A DNA stretch of 60,000 nt from contig CAUYUJ010014349.1 in NCBI GenBank assembly GCA_963575745.1, positions 610,881 to 670,880 on the forward strand. The letters run 5' to 3'. Both the position numbers and the translations under genes were made by a program. Source of the stretch: Prorocentrum cordatum. Lineage: Eukaryota; Sar; Dinophyceae; Prorocentrales; Prorocentraceae. Positions 20,038 to 33,466 of this stretch are shown here, piece by piece (the first letter of the stretch is position 1; every line of letters begins with the position of its first letter). The notes beneath the pieces are model-generated. The model saw nothing but the letters and a program-made list of their open reading frames with translations. It made no database searches and was not told the DNA's origin.

Positions 20038-22639
20038 ATGTCCGAGGAGCCTGCCAAGAAACGCCTGAGTGCCCTTGAGAAAGACGATGGTGTGAGCGAG
20101 GCCCTCTGTCGGCACCTGTCCAGTAGCGATAGTTTCACGTGCGAGCCAGGCATGGGCGACCCCGTGGATGCAATTGCCATCATCAAATACACTGATATGT
20201 TGCTAGATGTGAGAAAAGCCCTACACCCTCTTAACCAGATGTCACAGCAAGCGGCCCTTAAGACCTTCGAGGACGTAGCCAATGAGAAGGAAAAGAAATG
20301 GAAACTTGCTGATCAAACCTCGAGTTGGCGCGAAGGCCGAGGGCTCATGCTCAGGGCCGCATTGAGGCACGTGCAACAAAACGTTCTGAAGATTAGGAGG
20401 GTAGGGGCACAAATCACAATCCAAGTGCACGGGGGCGCTTTGGGGTTGCGCATTCAGGGCATATCCCCCGATACCCCCCGCTTTCAATCTCGCTTACCTT
20501 CCAACCTTCCGCCTCCCCCTTCTCATCATTTCGCTCTCCTTGTCCCGCTCCGCTTCCCTCCCCTCCCCCGATTGGGCGCTCGAAACCAAGCAGGGTCACT
20601 CCTCGTCACGGCCGGTCGCGGCTCGAGGCGGGGCTGGGTCACCCGTCGCTGTGGCCGGTCGCGGGTGATCTGGGTCGGGTTAGGCGGGCTCGCGCAACCC
20701 CCAGGCGCATCCCCGACACCCGCACCCCGACTGCGCGCGCCGCAGGCGGGCGTACCCCCACTGCCCCAATTGGACCGAGCCCTTCATCAAGCAGGCCATC
20801 GAGGGCGACAGCGGCGCTGCCAAGGAGGGGAAGGGCAAGGGTCTGATCGATCCTAGCCCCCGCTCCTCCACCTCCCCCCCCCCGCCCGATCCACCCGTGG
20901 CTGGGCAGCGCAGGAGAAGACGCACGCGTACAAGCTCGACGACGACATGCTGGAGGGGGCAGGGCGGGCTGCATCTGGCTCGCGGGTTTCGCCGCGGATA
21001 TCTCCAGACCCACGGACCTTTCCTGGAGCGCGTTCCGACCAGGGCCCCGAAGCTCATCCAGCCGTGGCGACGCGGACAGGGCCTTCGGGGGAGATAGAAC
21101 ATACGACGGGGGGACGCTGGCGGAGAGGAGGGGGAGGAGCAGCGAGAGCAGCAATGGGATTGCATATCAGATTGAGGACTCGGGTGATTGTCAACCCCGC
21201 CTGTGTCGCTCGGCCCCCCCCCCCGTGTAAGTCATCGCCCCTGCTTGCCATCCATGTCATATGCTTTTCACCCCCCCCATCTGATGGCAGGGCAGGCGGC
21301 GTGCCGCGTCGACACTGCCAAGCCGCGCGACAGCCCCGAGTACGCTCTCAAGTGGGACAAGCCTGAGGCGAACAAGGAGAGGGAGGCCATGGCGGTCTGG
21401 AAGGATGGCACGAGGGCGGGCGTCCCAGGACCCACTTGGGGGAAGTTGGCGGAGAAGCAGAAAGGCATTAAACCGAAAAAGGAAAGCTGGCGGCGCGGGC
21501 CCCACGAGCCACATTTGGAGCCAGCGGATGCATAATGACGGGCCCCTCGTGTTTCTAACTGAGTACACCAGGAAGGAGGAGAGGTTTTTGGCGCTGTGGA
21601 CAAAGGAAGAGGGTCAGAAGAGGCCGTCGATGCTGGTCCACTTGGGCCCCATCAGAGGTGGCATGGATAAGGATGCAGCGATAGAAATGCTAAAGCGTTT
21701 GGGCAAGGAGTACGCCGACGGGGAGACAGAGAAAGCGCGGATGGAGGAAGAAAAGAAGGAGTGGCTGCCCGCTTTCACAGCGGAGGGGGGTAAGAAACGG
21801 CCCGCGGCAGCTAGCAAAGGGCCAGCAGCCAAGCCCGCGGCCAAGGCTGCAGGCGAGGATGACGAGAAGGGCGAGGAGCCCGAGGGTGGCGAGGACGAGG
21901 AGGGCGATGAGGGCGAGGAGGATGAGGCGGAGGAGGCCGAGGAAGGCGATGGTGACGACGAGGAGGAGGAAGAGGACGATGATGAGCCCCCCTCGGGCAA
22001 GAAGCCCGCCGCCGCCGATAAAAGGGCCGAGGAGGAGGAGGAGGGGGGGGAGGAGGGGGAGGAGGAGGAGGAGGAGCAGGCCCCCGCGAAGAAGAAGCCC
22101 GCCGCCGCCGTGAGGGCAGATAAGAAGAAGGATGAGGAGGGGCAGCAGGGGCCCCCCGCGAACAAGAAGCCCGCCGCCGCCACCACGGCCGACGCAGAGG
22201 ATGATGACCTTTTCAAGCCGAACGCTGAGGAGAGCGAGGAGGGCTTCTCGAAGAAGAAGCCCGCCGCGATCCTCCGAAGGCCCAGCGCATTGCGCACAGA
22301 GGAGGCCGACGGCGGCACGGTGGCAGGCGCCGCCCCAGCCCAGGCAGCCAGCCCGGTCAAGGCAGCGAGCCCAGCCCAGGCAGCCAGCCCAGGCAGCCAG
22401 CCCGGTCAGGGCAGCCAGCCTGCCCCAGCCAAAGCAGCCAGCCCGGTCAAGGCAACCAGCCCATCCAAGACCATAGCCATTCACGAGGCAATCAGCCCAG
22501 CCAAGACCATAGGCGAACCCGCGGCGAAAGCAGTCAGCCCTGCCAAGCCATTGCTGAAAGAGGGCGCGGACAAGGGCGGGGGACTTCGCTTCAGCATTCC
22601 CAAGTGTGCATTCGGCAGCGATGACGAAGACGACTGATA
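20038..22639 (+). CDS. Multi-exon dinoflagellate gene with KKPAAA repeats and acidic tracts
   Basis: Exon 1 starts at ATG 20038 (MSEEPAKKRLSALEKDDG) and reads clearly to about 20395. A C/T-rich intron follows; AG near 20744 precedes AYPHCPNWTEPFIKQAIEGD. A further short exon holds KTHAYKLDDDMLEG (about 20920). Another (about 21290-21480) holds WDKPEANKEREAMAVWKDGT. The last, long exon in frame 0 (about 21540-22637) starts FLTEYTRKEERFLALWTKEE. It carries four blocks of Glu/Asp-rich sequence alternating with KKPAAA/KKKPAA motifs, then an Ala-Ala-Ser-Pro repeat tail ending SDDEDD with TGA. The KKPAAA motif suggests DNA or chromatin contact like histone-H1 tails, but that is inference. Exon limits are approximate. 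Confidence 0.55.
22335..22480 (+). repeat. In-frame CAGCCAGCCC (AASP/AQAASP) repeat
   Basis: Repeats of GGCAGCCAGCCCGGTCAAG code AASPVKAASPAQ within the last exon of the KKPAAA gene. They are multiples of three and keep the frame. Confidence 0.75.
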
Positions 22640-23370
22640 GGACGCGGGCGGCCCAGTGCTCGAGTAAGGCAGAGTTGGACGAGTTGCGCGTTGCAGTGCG
22701 CTCGCCCGCTCAAGGCAAAACTCGCGGTCGACGGGGGCTCGATCGACCCGACAACTGATGCGGGTCAGACGCCCCCCTCCACTGCCCGCAAGTCCAAGAG
22801 CAGGCGAGCGCAGTGCCGCTAATTTGTTTTCGCGAGAGTCTCTCCAATATTGGAGGGGCCGCGCATATAGCAAATGTGGCGAGATCCGCATTCTGTTCCG
22901 AAAATGCATGAAACGCAAGCTCGGGTGCTCGAGTGCTGCTTTGAGCTATGGCCTCGGATGCCCGAAACATATGACACCTATTTGGAGCCATCATTGTTTG
23001 CGATTCCTCGAGGTTCATAACATGTTCTCTCGGCCCGCACGCGGGCCCCCTGGGACCCCGAGCATTCGGATCTGGACGCTAGCGCCAGGGCCCTCGATTC
23101 TTCCTCTGTCCCTGGGAGGCCCCCCGCCCCCGCTTGGCTCGGCTATTGCAGTGCGTAGCCCCTTCTCCCGTTCCTTGCCCGCCCATCCTCCCTTTCCTTC
23201 CTCCCGCAGCCCCTTCCCTGCTCGACCTCCTCGTCTTCCTCCTGGACCTCCTCCTCCCCCTGCTTCGCCTCTCCTCCTCGCCCTCGATCCCTTCCCCCTG
23301 CGCCCATCCGCACTCTCCCCGGGCTCGGGGGCTGGCCGGCACCGCGGCCGTCGGATCCGAGAGGGGAGGG
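22640..23370. other. Spacer with C/T-rich tract
   Basis: Follows the TGA at 22635-22637. It ends in a C/T-rich tract (23100-23330) that looks like an intron ahead of the coding-like piece at 23370. No other feature was recognised. Confidence 0.35.
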
Positions 23371-24102
23371 GAGGTTAAGACCATCATCAGCAGCGACACG
23401 CTCCACGCCGAATTCCTCACGGGGGAGCTGACCGCCTTGAAGAAGAGGGTCGGCGACGCGGAGCTGGAGGTGAAGTGCAAGGCGTTGCACGAGGACGGGC
23501 GGGGGGCGCCGTGCGGGGGGCGGGGGGGGGAGGCGGGGGAGGCGGAGGAGGAGGAGGAGGAGGAGGAGGAGGAGTTTGAAGAGGAAGAGCGGGGAGGCCG
23601 AAGGCGAAACGGAGGAGATGAGCGAGGAGGGCGGGGAAAGGAGGGCAGAGGCGTGGGGGCACTAGGATGGTGAATGGAGGCGGATGGGCTCCCCCCTCCA
23701 TCTCCGCCTCCTCCTCCCCCTCCTCCCCCTCCTCCTCCTCCCTTCTTCGTCCTAGTCCAACTCCTCCTTCAATGCCTCCCAGTCCTGTCCCCCATCTTAT
23801 CACCCTCCTCCTCCCATCTCTTATCCTCCTCCTCCTCATCCCTTCCTGGTCCCCCTCCTCCTCCTCCTCCTCCTTCCCTCTTCCTGGCTCGCCTCCTCCT
23901 CCCCCGCATCCTGCTGCCGCTGCTGCTCCTCCGCCTCCTCCTCCTGCCCCAGCCCTCGGGGCCGGCACCCCCCTCGGACCCCCTTCCACTTGGCCCCCTC
24001 GGCGCGCCCCAGGACCTGAACGCGCCCCTCACCACCTTGAACCAGCAGGTCGCCAAGCTCTACCGCCAGCAGAAGGCGATGAGCATGGGCGACGATCAGT
24101 AG
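23370..24102 (+). CDS. Hypothetical protein, two exon-like pieces of a dinoflagellate gene
   Basis: The first piece (about 23370-23520) codes for a charged helical stretch (TLHAEFLTGELTALKKRVGD, then AELEVKCKALHEDG). A purine-rich then strongly C/T-rich stretch (23520-23990) looks like an intron. The second piece reads LGAPQDLNAPLTTLNQQVAK followed by LYRQQKAMSMGDDQ and stops at 24100. Both pieces could form a small coiled coil. The gene start was not found, and it may include upstream exons in 22.7-23.3 kb. Function unknown. Confidence 0.4.
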
Positions 24103-25322
24103 TTCGATCGATCTTGGGGAGCGCAGCCGCCAGCTGCGCCACTTAATTTGGGGTTTTGCAGTGTTTCAACTTCGATTTGCTGGGGGGAAGGGGGTGTAGC
24201 TCAGAATTCCCCGGCCCTGAGCCCCAAAACAGCCGTCCAAACTACCGCCCAAACTGTACCGTCCAAACTACCGTCCAAACTGTGCTCATTCAGTGTTATT
24301 TCACAGGGATGGTGCATCCAAGACTACCGTCCAAACTACCGTCCAAGTACCGTCCAAACTCTGAGTCATGCATCTGAGCAGGCCTGCACGGCCCTCAGGC
24401 GCCGTCTCGGGCACCCTCCAGGCCCTCCAGAGAGGGCGCGGTGTTTTTTTCAGCCCCCCCCCCCAAAAAAAAAAAAAAAAGCGAAACCATGGCGCAGGGG
24501 GCATCTGAACCCCCAATCCCCCAGCAATGACAATACATGGGCTTGTGAAGCCCTGCTGGTGTAGCTAGCCGCCTCTCTGCACGTGCACTGGAGGTGCGTA
24601 GGGCAAACCGCGCGTCTCCGCCAGGAGCTGCGAGCGAGTGTGGGGTGGGATAGGGGAGATATCTGCGAAGTTGTTGGTTTGGGGGCCAGATATGAGGGAT
24701 CAGATTCCAAGATTGTGACGTGGGGGGAGCTGTCATGACTCTGTGAGATAGCTTGAGCCCGATCGGAGCCCTGGTCGTTTAAGGTGTTCAGGGGGCGGCG
24801 CGCCAGCGCCGAGCGTCGTCGGCAACTGGAGATGGAGGGAGCAACTGCGTTTCTGCTCTTAGAAAAGTTGCGGGCTGCTGCTAAAAGGGGCATGCAGATT
24901 TGGAGGAGACGGGTGAGGAGTAGGATGAGGAGGAACAGGTAGGAGAGGAGATACGACGATTCAGCCAACTACGACTGGGAGGAGGTGGGGGGGAGGAAAT
25001 TGCATGCGGAGGTAGCACAGACATCGGCAAGACAATAGAGGTGACTGGCGAGACAGCGCTGGCCGGTGAGGCAGCGCTGGCGGGCGAGGCCGGTGGGCTA
25101 GCAGTGATCAGCACGATTCCGCATCACACCTTGAGTGCTTGGCGCGCCGTGGCATCCCAGACTTAGCGGTCGCCCCCATTCACCGATGCGCATGGGGGGG
25201 GGGGGGGGTCTCCGTGAAATCAGATTGCGAGGCATCAGCTCACGACTGGCGCACTATAGTTGGCAGCTCAGTTCGGCCCGAGTCGAGCTGCCGCAATAGC
25301 CCCGACCAACGTAGCAAGCGCC
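24103..25322. other. Spacer with short tandem repeats and a poly-A run
   Basis: Contains a CCGTCCAAACTA minisatellite (24230-24360), an A16 run after a C10 run at 24453-24480, and a 24-bp repeat (GGCGAGGCAGCGCTGG-like, 25045-25095). No gene recognised. Confidence 0.5.
24230..24360. repeat. CCGTCCAAACTA minisatellite
   Basis: About eight copies of a 12-15 bp unit (CCGTCCAAACTA with variants CCGCCCAAACTG and CCGTCCAAG), split by a 40-bp unique segment at 24285-24325. Confidence 0.85.
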
Positions 25323-28156
25323 ATGGCCCCGAGGAGGGCATCGACCCCCCATGTGCCCCATGCCGACGGCGAGCGAAGGCGACTCGGAGGAGCATCTCTT
25401 TTCGAACATTCAATGGGAGTGCATGCTCTTGGGAAGCCTATGTCTGCAAAAGATCTTGCGATTGCTTGCCACTTTGCATCGGAGGCGGGGACCCCAGGCG
25501 CTCACTGGTCGATTTGGGGTCTGGGGCCTGGCCGGCAAACGGGGAAATACAAACAGCACATCGACGAGTTGCTCCCAGATCCTGGCCCCATGTATGCAGC
25601 AACAATCCCGATGGCGGTCAGGGGGAAGGCCCACGAGAAAAAAGGCGTTCAGATAATGCAGAAAGTGTACGAAACCTTGGCAGACGAGCTCGCGGAAGAC
25701 ACGGATGCACAACATATACTTGTGAATGGGACGTCTGACCCCAACTCCCCTCTGGCGACCCGATTGTATCAGGAGCATGAGCATGTTCAGAAATGTTTGA
25801 ATGAGACTGGCAGGTGGCCCCTCCCCCTCGCCCTGTACGCCGATGCTGCGCGGTATGCCCCTATCCATGCTGGGAGGACGGACTCGATATTGAACCTTAG
25901 TGTTGTGAATTTGATTACAAGCAAGCGGCACTACGTCGGCTTTGTGAGGAGTCTGGACAAATGTACCTGTGGCTGCACTGGCCATTGCACGACTCATGCT
26001 GTGTTGGATATAGTAGCTTGGCAATTGAAAGCCATCATTGAGGGGGAAAGTTCCTGGCGGGCGACACGACGGGTCCGAGTGGGGGGAGGGCCAGGAGCCG
26101 AATGCGGGCATGGATCTGGGGTTCAGGGGGGCTTTGCTTTATGTTAAAGGAGACTGGTCTGAGTTTCAGAAAACTTTCGGCATGGCTTCCTGGGGTAGCT
26201 GGTACAACCCATGCCCTTGCTGCGCCGCCCCCTCCGACTCCCTGAACGCTATCTACCCAGGTTTCATGGACTCCTCCGAGGGCCTCCCATTTAAAGATCG
26301 ATTGCCATCATCGTACGAACTTGCCGCGACATCTTGCGAAGTGATTGTGCACGTGGATTCCGAGGAGAAGCGGGCCGCCCTGATCCAATGCGTGTCTTTC
26401 ACGGAGGCAACGAAGAAGAGGGTGGGGGGACTCCGAGTGACATCGACACTCCCAGAGCTCCCGATTCAGATTGGCGACGACCTGCACCCTTCCCGAGACC
26501 TGCCCGACATTCGAGACTTATGGAGCCGACCACTTGGATTTGATGCTGTTTTTTGGCGAGCCCATAGAGACAGTGGGGGGAGATGCATGGATTGGCTTTC
26601 GAGCAGGTGCCAATTTTTTTGCGCTGAGCTTCTGTCTTCTCCAGCATCAACTCTAGGTCTTGATAATTTGCACACCGTGCACCTGGGGGTTATTCAGAGA
26701 ATCGTGAACGCCATACTTTGGAGGGCTATTCAAGCAAATCCTTGGGGGGCACGCTCGGTGAAACACAGGTTTCAACGTTTGGAAGCTGACCTTTTCAGAT
26801 ACTTCGAGGAAAAGCACGTTGAACACCAACGCAGGATTGGGCGGCTCACACCTGGAATGTTTGGGTATTCGAGCAAAAAGAAGTGGCCTAAGGGCCCGCG
26901 CCCTGGGGGGCCCCTCGCCTTGAAAGGTGCGGAGAGTTCAATGATGCTGGGTTTCGCGATCGACGTCCTCGAATCACACCCCGACAACATCAAACATTCA
27001 GAACATCTCATCATATCGGCAGAATCGTTGCAAACATGGCTTCACGTGGCACGGTGCGCCGACGCCTTCATCAACGCGTCTGATTATCAGGAGCTGGCCA
27101 CATGCTGCGAACGGTGCGTGCAGCACGCTGACTTGGCTGGGGCGGGTCTTACGCCTAAGTTCCACCTCTTCTGCCACCTGACCCTGAGGACCCTCGGGGT
27201 TGCGCAAAGCTCCCCCCCCCCATTGGATCAGTAACGCTCTGGACGCAAACATCGAGGGCCCCAGCTCCCCCAAGGCAATACATGCGCGCAGGGGGGTGCG
27301 GGCTGGCCGGGCTGGCCGGCACTCGCAACTTGGGTGCGGGGGGGGGCAATGGCGTCGGCCGTGACATAATCTAACTGTCGGGCGCCCTACTGCTCGGCTC
27401 GGGGCAAACCGAGCGTCGTGCATTGAAAGGGGGCGGAGGGTGGTGGGCGAGGGGTAGAGACAAGGGACAAATAAATAAACATATAGAGAGAGAGAGAGGG
27501 GGAGAGAGACAGAGAAACAGACAGAGACAGGCAGGCAGACAGACACAGAGACAAATACTTCCAACAGACAGGAGGACGGAGGGGGGGGCAAATGCAGGGG
27601 AATGAAGGCAAGGGATGGTGGTAGAGGGGCGAGGGGGCGCTGAGAAATGATGAGAAAGAGAATGATGGGGGAGCGTGCGAGCCATACCTGTAGATGGATG
27701 TGGGGAGAGAGATACAGAGAGAAAGAGGGAGGCACGTGGAAATAGGCACGCAAACAAATTGATAAACAGCCAGGCGGCGAGAGGGGCTCTGTGCCGTTTG
27801 CTTCCCCCCTTTCGTGCCCCTGCTCCCTGGCCCTTCTCACCCACCTTTCGTTCCCCTCGTCGGTTATGTTCCTTCACCCTGCCTGATACAATTAATCTCG
27901 GCTGTGGGGGAGGACCTGGAAATTCGGGCCGCCCCGTTTGTATTCGACGTTCATAGACGAGAGCCTCAATTGCATGGTCCGCAGCTTGGCCCAAAGAGCG
28001 CATAGGAGGACGCTGTCGGTATCGACCCATAGGAACATCAAAACTATTGGTGCTCTCGACCTCGGCCGCAACCTTTATGGCAAGCAGTTTCAGTTCGACG
28101 GTGTCTCTCAGCCCTGCGACAGGTCTTGGAAATGGGGCCCCCCAGTGGATCTGTGA
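25323..28156 (+). CDS. Transposase-like protein (candidate KDZ/Plavaka-type), two exons, one homopolymer frameshift
   Basis: ATG 25323 opens frame 0. Motifs: LYADAARYA (Asp codon 25842), RHYVGFVRSLDKCTCGCTGH with a Cys cluster, then after a shift near 26045 RHDGSEW, LYVKGDWSEFQKTFGM (Asp codon 26152) and NPCPCC. LGLDNLHTVHLGVIQ follows (26656 on), then a long helical region. An intron of about 715 nt (about 27198-27912, GA-rich) joins to KFGPPRLYSTFIDESLN and a C-terminus ending at TGA 28154. An Asp near the start of one strand and GDxxE followed by CxxC recall the RNase H fold of KDZ/Plavaka transposases; this is inference. Removing one G from the G5 run at 26042-26046 would reopen one frame, so the break may be an assembly error. 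Family known to me only as multicopy in dinoflagellates. Confidence 0.5.
27440..27600 (+). repeat. GA/CAGA-rich intronic repeat
   Basis: AGAGAGAGAGAGGGGGAGAG then GACAGAGAC and CAGGCAGACAGACA words lie inside the intron of the transposase-like gene. Confidence 0.7.
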
Positions 28157-28238
28157 ACGGGCAAAAGCTATACTTCCTGATCCTCGCGATCGCAAGCTAT
28201 CTCGAGATAACGGCGACGCTCTTCTGGAGGCTGCTAAA

Positions 28239-30226
<1,988 letters not shown>

Positions 30227-31116
30227 GTTTGCTGGCTTTGCGTATCTTAATGGAAGTGGCCCCTCCCCCGTGAACATTGGTTTTGCGGTTGCGGTCATGA
30301 GCCTAGAATGGGCTAGAGCGCCCGTGGCACCAGAGCAAACCATTGCCAAACTAGAATTTCAAGGCGGCGAGGCCGCCTGCATCAGAGCGCACTTGCATTG
30401 CATCTCTCCTGCTCTTCCTCGGTATCACCCTGGCCGGTTCCTCACTCCCCATCATCGTCCTCTCCCTGCCCCCCCATCCCCTCCCTCCCCCTCCTCCCTC
30501 CCCCCCCCCCTCCACCATTGCCCATCCTGCCAGCCTCTTCCAGTCCACCCCTCTCCCTCCCCTTCCAACGGAACCCCTATCTTGCGTGCGTCCGTGCGTG
30601 CATGCGCGCGCGCCAACGTGTGTATGCGTGCGTGCGTGCGTGTGTGTGCGCGGATGCATGCGAGTGCGCACGCATGTATGCATACATGTAGAAAGAGGCA
30701 CAACATCCTCCGATCGACATCTCATGATCTATGTGCTTCCGCTCTCTTGCGCTGCTCGTTCCTGCTGCCCCGTTGGACGGCGCTGGATGCGCTCCCGCCT
30801 GGCCGGTCACGCGCGGCAGCGTGCATGCAATTATTTAATTATTTTAGACGCGACTGGTTTAGAATGGTCTGGCGCGCCAAGGGGTGGGCGAGCAAGGGGG
30901 CAAGTGGAGGGCGGAGAGGTGAATGGGGGGGGGGGGTGGCGGGGATGGAGGAAGAGACGGAGCGCAAGCTCCGCCACGGTGGCCAGGCCATTCGGATCGC
31001 TCGCAGCGCGCGATGTCAGGGCGTGTGCAAACACGCTCGGCCGAGTTTCAATTGAGCTCTCCAGCTGGGGCGGGTAGAGGCGTAAGCCATCCAGTCGTGA
31101 AAGGGGCGAGCTAGGT

Positions 31117-31185
<69 letters not shown>

Positions 31186-31764
31186 TAGGGGAGAAACACA
31201 ACAGATAAATAGCCATCGCCACAAAACAAAGAAGGGCGGGGCAAGAAGGCGAGTGGGGGAATAGAAACGAAGAGGGGCATGTAGAAAAGGAGTTTGGGCA
31301 CGGGGAAGGCGCGAGCAGACCTGGAAACAAAATCCGAATCGGTGAACGCGAGAGATAGGTATATACACACATAGATGCACACACATACAACATGAGCCTG
31401 TTGGTATCAGTATGTCCGCGCATTCACACACATCACATCATATGATGTTATACTTGTGCGTACATGTGCGCATGGTCTATCTTATGTTTATGTTACTGCA
31501 GAAGGAGAAAGGGATGAGTGGAAGATATAGAGAGGGAGAGAGAGACAGAGAGAGATGGAGGGAGGGAGGGAGGGAGATAGAGATAGAGATACCCCGAAGA
31601 CTCCTCAGCGATGCGACGACGACTGCGACGATAACGACGTCGACGACGAAGGGCACTACGCTTGCACACCCCAAGCTCTGGGAGGGGCGCGCGCTGGCTG
31701 GCCGGCTCGACTGGCGCGCCGAGCTGGCGGTTTGCGTAGACATGTGAGGGGATCGGTCCTTCGT
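30227..31764. other. Spacer with simple repeats
   Basis: Holds a C/T-rich tract (30440-30570), a GTGCGTGC-rich stretch (30590-30680), a (GA)n at 31122-31181, TATACACACATAG-like words near 31360 and GGGA repeats near 31555. No gene recognised; open frames here are repeat artefacts. Confidence 0.5.
31122..31181 (+). repeat. (GA)n microsatellite
   Basis: About 29 GA units, again with the purine strand on +. Confidence 0.95.
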
Positions 31765-32060
31765 CGACCTTCGGCGTCAACGTCGACGTCGTCGTCGTCT
31801 GTCGTCCTCTGTCGTCGTCGTCGCTGCCGCCGTCATCGGCGACCACGTCGTTGTCGTCGTCGTCGTCGTTGCCGCCGTCGTCGCCCGTCGTCTGCCGTCG
31901 TCGCCGACGCCGCCGCCGTCGTCGGCGCCGTCGTCGTCGTCGTCGTCCTTCGGCCTCGTCGTCGATCGTCGTCGCCGCCGCCGCCGTCGGCATCCGTCGT
32001 CGTCGTTGTCGTGGTCGTCGCCGTCGCCGTCGCCTCCGTCGTCTGACAGCCTCTTTCGCC
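31765..32060 (+). repeat. TCG/CGT trinucleotide array 2
   Basis: Imperfect (TCG)n of the same sequence and orientation as 15019-15650, mixed with CCG units. Confidence 0.9.
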
Positions 32061-32127
32061 GTCGTCGCCTTTCGCCATCGTCGTTCGGTGCGGACCCCGC
32101 GCTTCTCCCAGCTCATTTTTTAGCGTT

Positions 32128-32320
32128 GTATCTAACATGGCGGTCCCGAGCTGGAACAGAGTTTTTCCACGTGCCAAGGCGACGCACGGGGGATCTAACA
32201 TATGGTGGTCCTGAGCTTGCTACTGCGTGTTTTCACGTGTCCACGCCACCCATGGGGGTATCTAACATGGCGGTCCTGGTCCACACAGGAGGGCATCTAA
32301 CATTGTTGTCCCGAGCTCAA
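32128..32320 (+). repeat. Degenerate minisatellite TCTAACATGGCGGTCC
   Basis: The unit starts at 32131, 32194, 32261 and 32296. Three units also share TTTTCACGTG and CCATGGGGG-like segments. It lies upstream of the intronless gene at 32651. Confidence 0.75.
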
Positions 32321-32552
32321 ACCACGCGTACGCCCTCCAGGATCATCGCGGCCGATTTGGCCAAGACGCAGGTGCCTCCCCCTGCAGTGTCCACGAATCC
32401 TTGCCTTCTCATTCGATCTGCAATCGGCTCCGATGCCCTCCGCGGCCCCTGTGGGGCGTCCGATGGTCTTGCATCCTTGCGCGTCTCGGGGCTTCGACCG
32501 CCCCTTCGACCGCCCTGCTCGCCCTCGCTGGGGCCCCCACCCCTCGATGGTA

Positions 32553-32574
32553 GCAAAGTTGTTTTGGCTCAAAA
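32553..32574 (+). promoter_or_regulatory. Possible relict spliced-leader sequence
   Basis: TTTTGGCTCAA at 32562-32572 equals 11 of the last 12 bases of the dinoflagellate spliced leader (which ends TTTTGGCTCAAG). A GTAGC, also part of the leader, lies a few bases upstream but is displaced by extra bases. Relict leaders mark genes that re-entered the genome from mRNA. The match is short and could be chance. Confidence 0.35.
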
Positions 32575-32650
32575 CGCGTTCGGCTCCAGCGAGCCGCCGC
32601 CCTCGGCCCCCACTGGAGTTCTCGCCTCCGCCGAGGCCCAGACGATCGCG

Positions 32651-33466
32651 ATGGAGGCCATGCCGATCATGCAGTCTCCGCGCGGACAGGGCGCCGCGCC
32701 CCGCACGGGCGCCTGGGCCGACAGTCCGCAGCCCTCGCCCGACATCGCCTCTATGCACGTGCTGCTGCCCGAGTGCAACACCTGGGTTGTCATCGACGTC
32801 AAGCGCGACGCCGCGGCGGCTAGCTTCTCGGAGGCGGCCGGCAGTCGGGTTCGGGTCGGCGCCGTGGTGGGCGAGTTGGCTCTGAGGGTCAGTTTGTTCA
32901 AGGCCACCCCTCACGTAAAAATCTTCAAGTGCTCCGCGAACACGCCTCACGGCCCTGCCCTGGACTACGATGCGGACGCGGTCTACTTCCTGACGTGGCT
33001 CGTCGCCTTCACGGCCGAGGCTGAGATCGAGCACGAGGCCGACAGACACGTGATCTTCTTGGACGAGCGGATTGAGTGGAAGAAATACGTCACGCCGCCA
33101 GACACCAGCAATCTGATGAGGGTGCTCGTCTACATCGAACCGTGCGACGCTTGGGAAACGATCTGGATCTTCAATAAGGCGGCGGTGACTGACGGAGTTG
33201 CCTTCACCAAGATCGGCGACCTGAAGAGCGTCGTGCTGTGCTTCATGACCGTGGGCGAGAAGATGACGCTGCATGACCACCCGACGGACCTCCTGGAGAT
33301 CAAGGAAGCGCTTGGCAGCAGCCCGCACGGAGACGAGCTTCATGATGCACGTGGGGTGTACGAGAACAAGTGGTACGACATCACGGCCTTTGGACTTCAG
33401 ACCGTGCTGGACAAGCTGGAGTTGGACGAGAAGCTGAAGTCTGACGTGCAGGACGACATCCAGTGA
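32651..33466 (+). CDS. Hypothetical intronless protein, 271 aa
   Basis: The ATG at 32651 was chosen because coding-like composition starts here; the frame is open further upstream, but through minisatellite and low-complexity sequence. The protein begins MEAMPIMQSPRGQG. From about residue 35 it looks like a mixed alpha/beta domain (MHVLLPECNTWVVIDVKRD; RVRVGAVVGELALRVSLFK; DYDADAVYFLTWLVAF; NLMRVLVYIEPCDAWETIWI). It ends in an acidic helix (LDKLELDEKLKSDVQDDIQ) and TGA at 33464. There are no frameshifts and no intron, unlike neighbouring genes. No family recognised. A relict-leader-like sequence upstream hints at a retroposed origin. Confidence 0.65.
   Translation: MEAMPIMQSPRGQGAAPRTGAWADSPQPSPDIASMHVLLPECNTWVVIDVKRDAAAASFSEAAGSRVRVGAVVGELALRVSLFKATPHVKIFKCSANTPHGPALDYDADAVYFLTWLVAFTAEAEIEHEADRHVIFLDERIEWKKYVTPPDTSNLMRVLVYIEPCDAWETIWIFNKAAVTDGVAFTKIGDLKSVVLCFMTVGEKMTLHDHPTDLLEIKEALGSSPHGDELHDARGVYENKWYDITAFGLQTVLDKLELDEKLKSDVQDDIQ

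Noticed and set aside
24480-24600. tRNA-like or SINE-like piece on the minus strand (GGTTCAGATGCC near a T16 run)
   Set aside because: The T-arm-like hairpin and T-run are suggestive, but no matching acceptor stem, A box or cloverleaf could be found.
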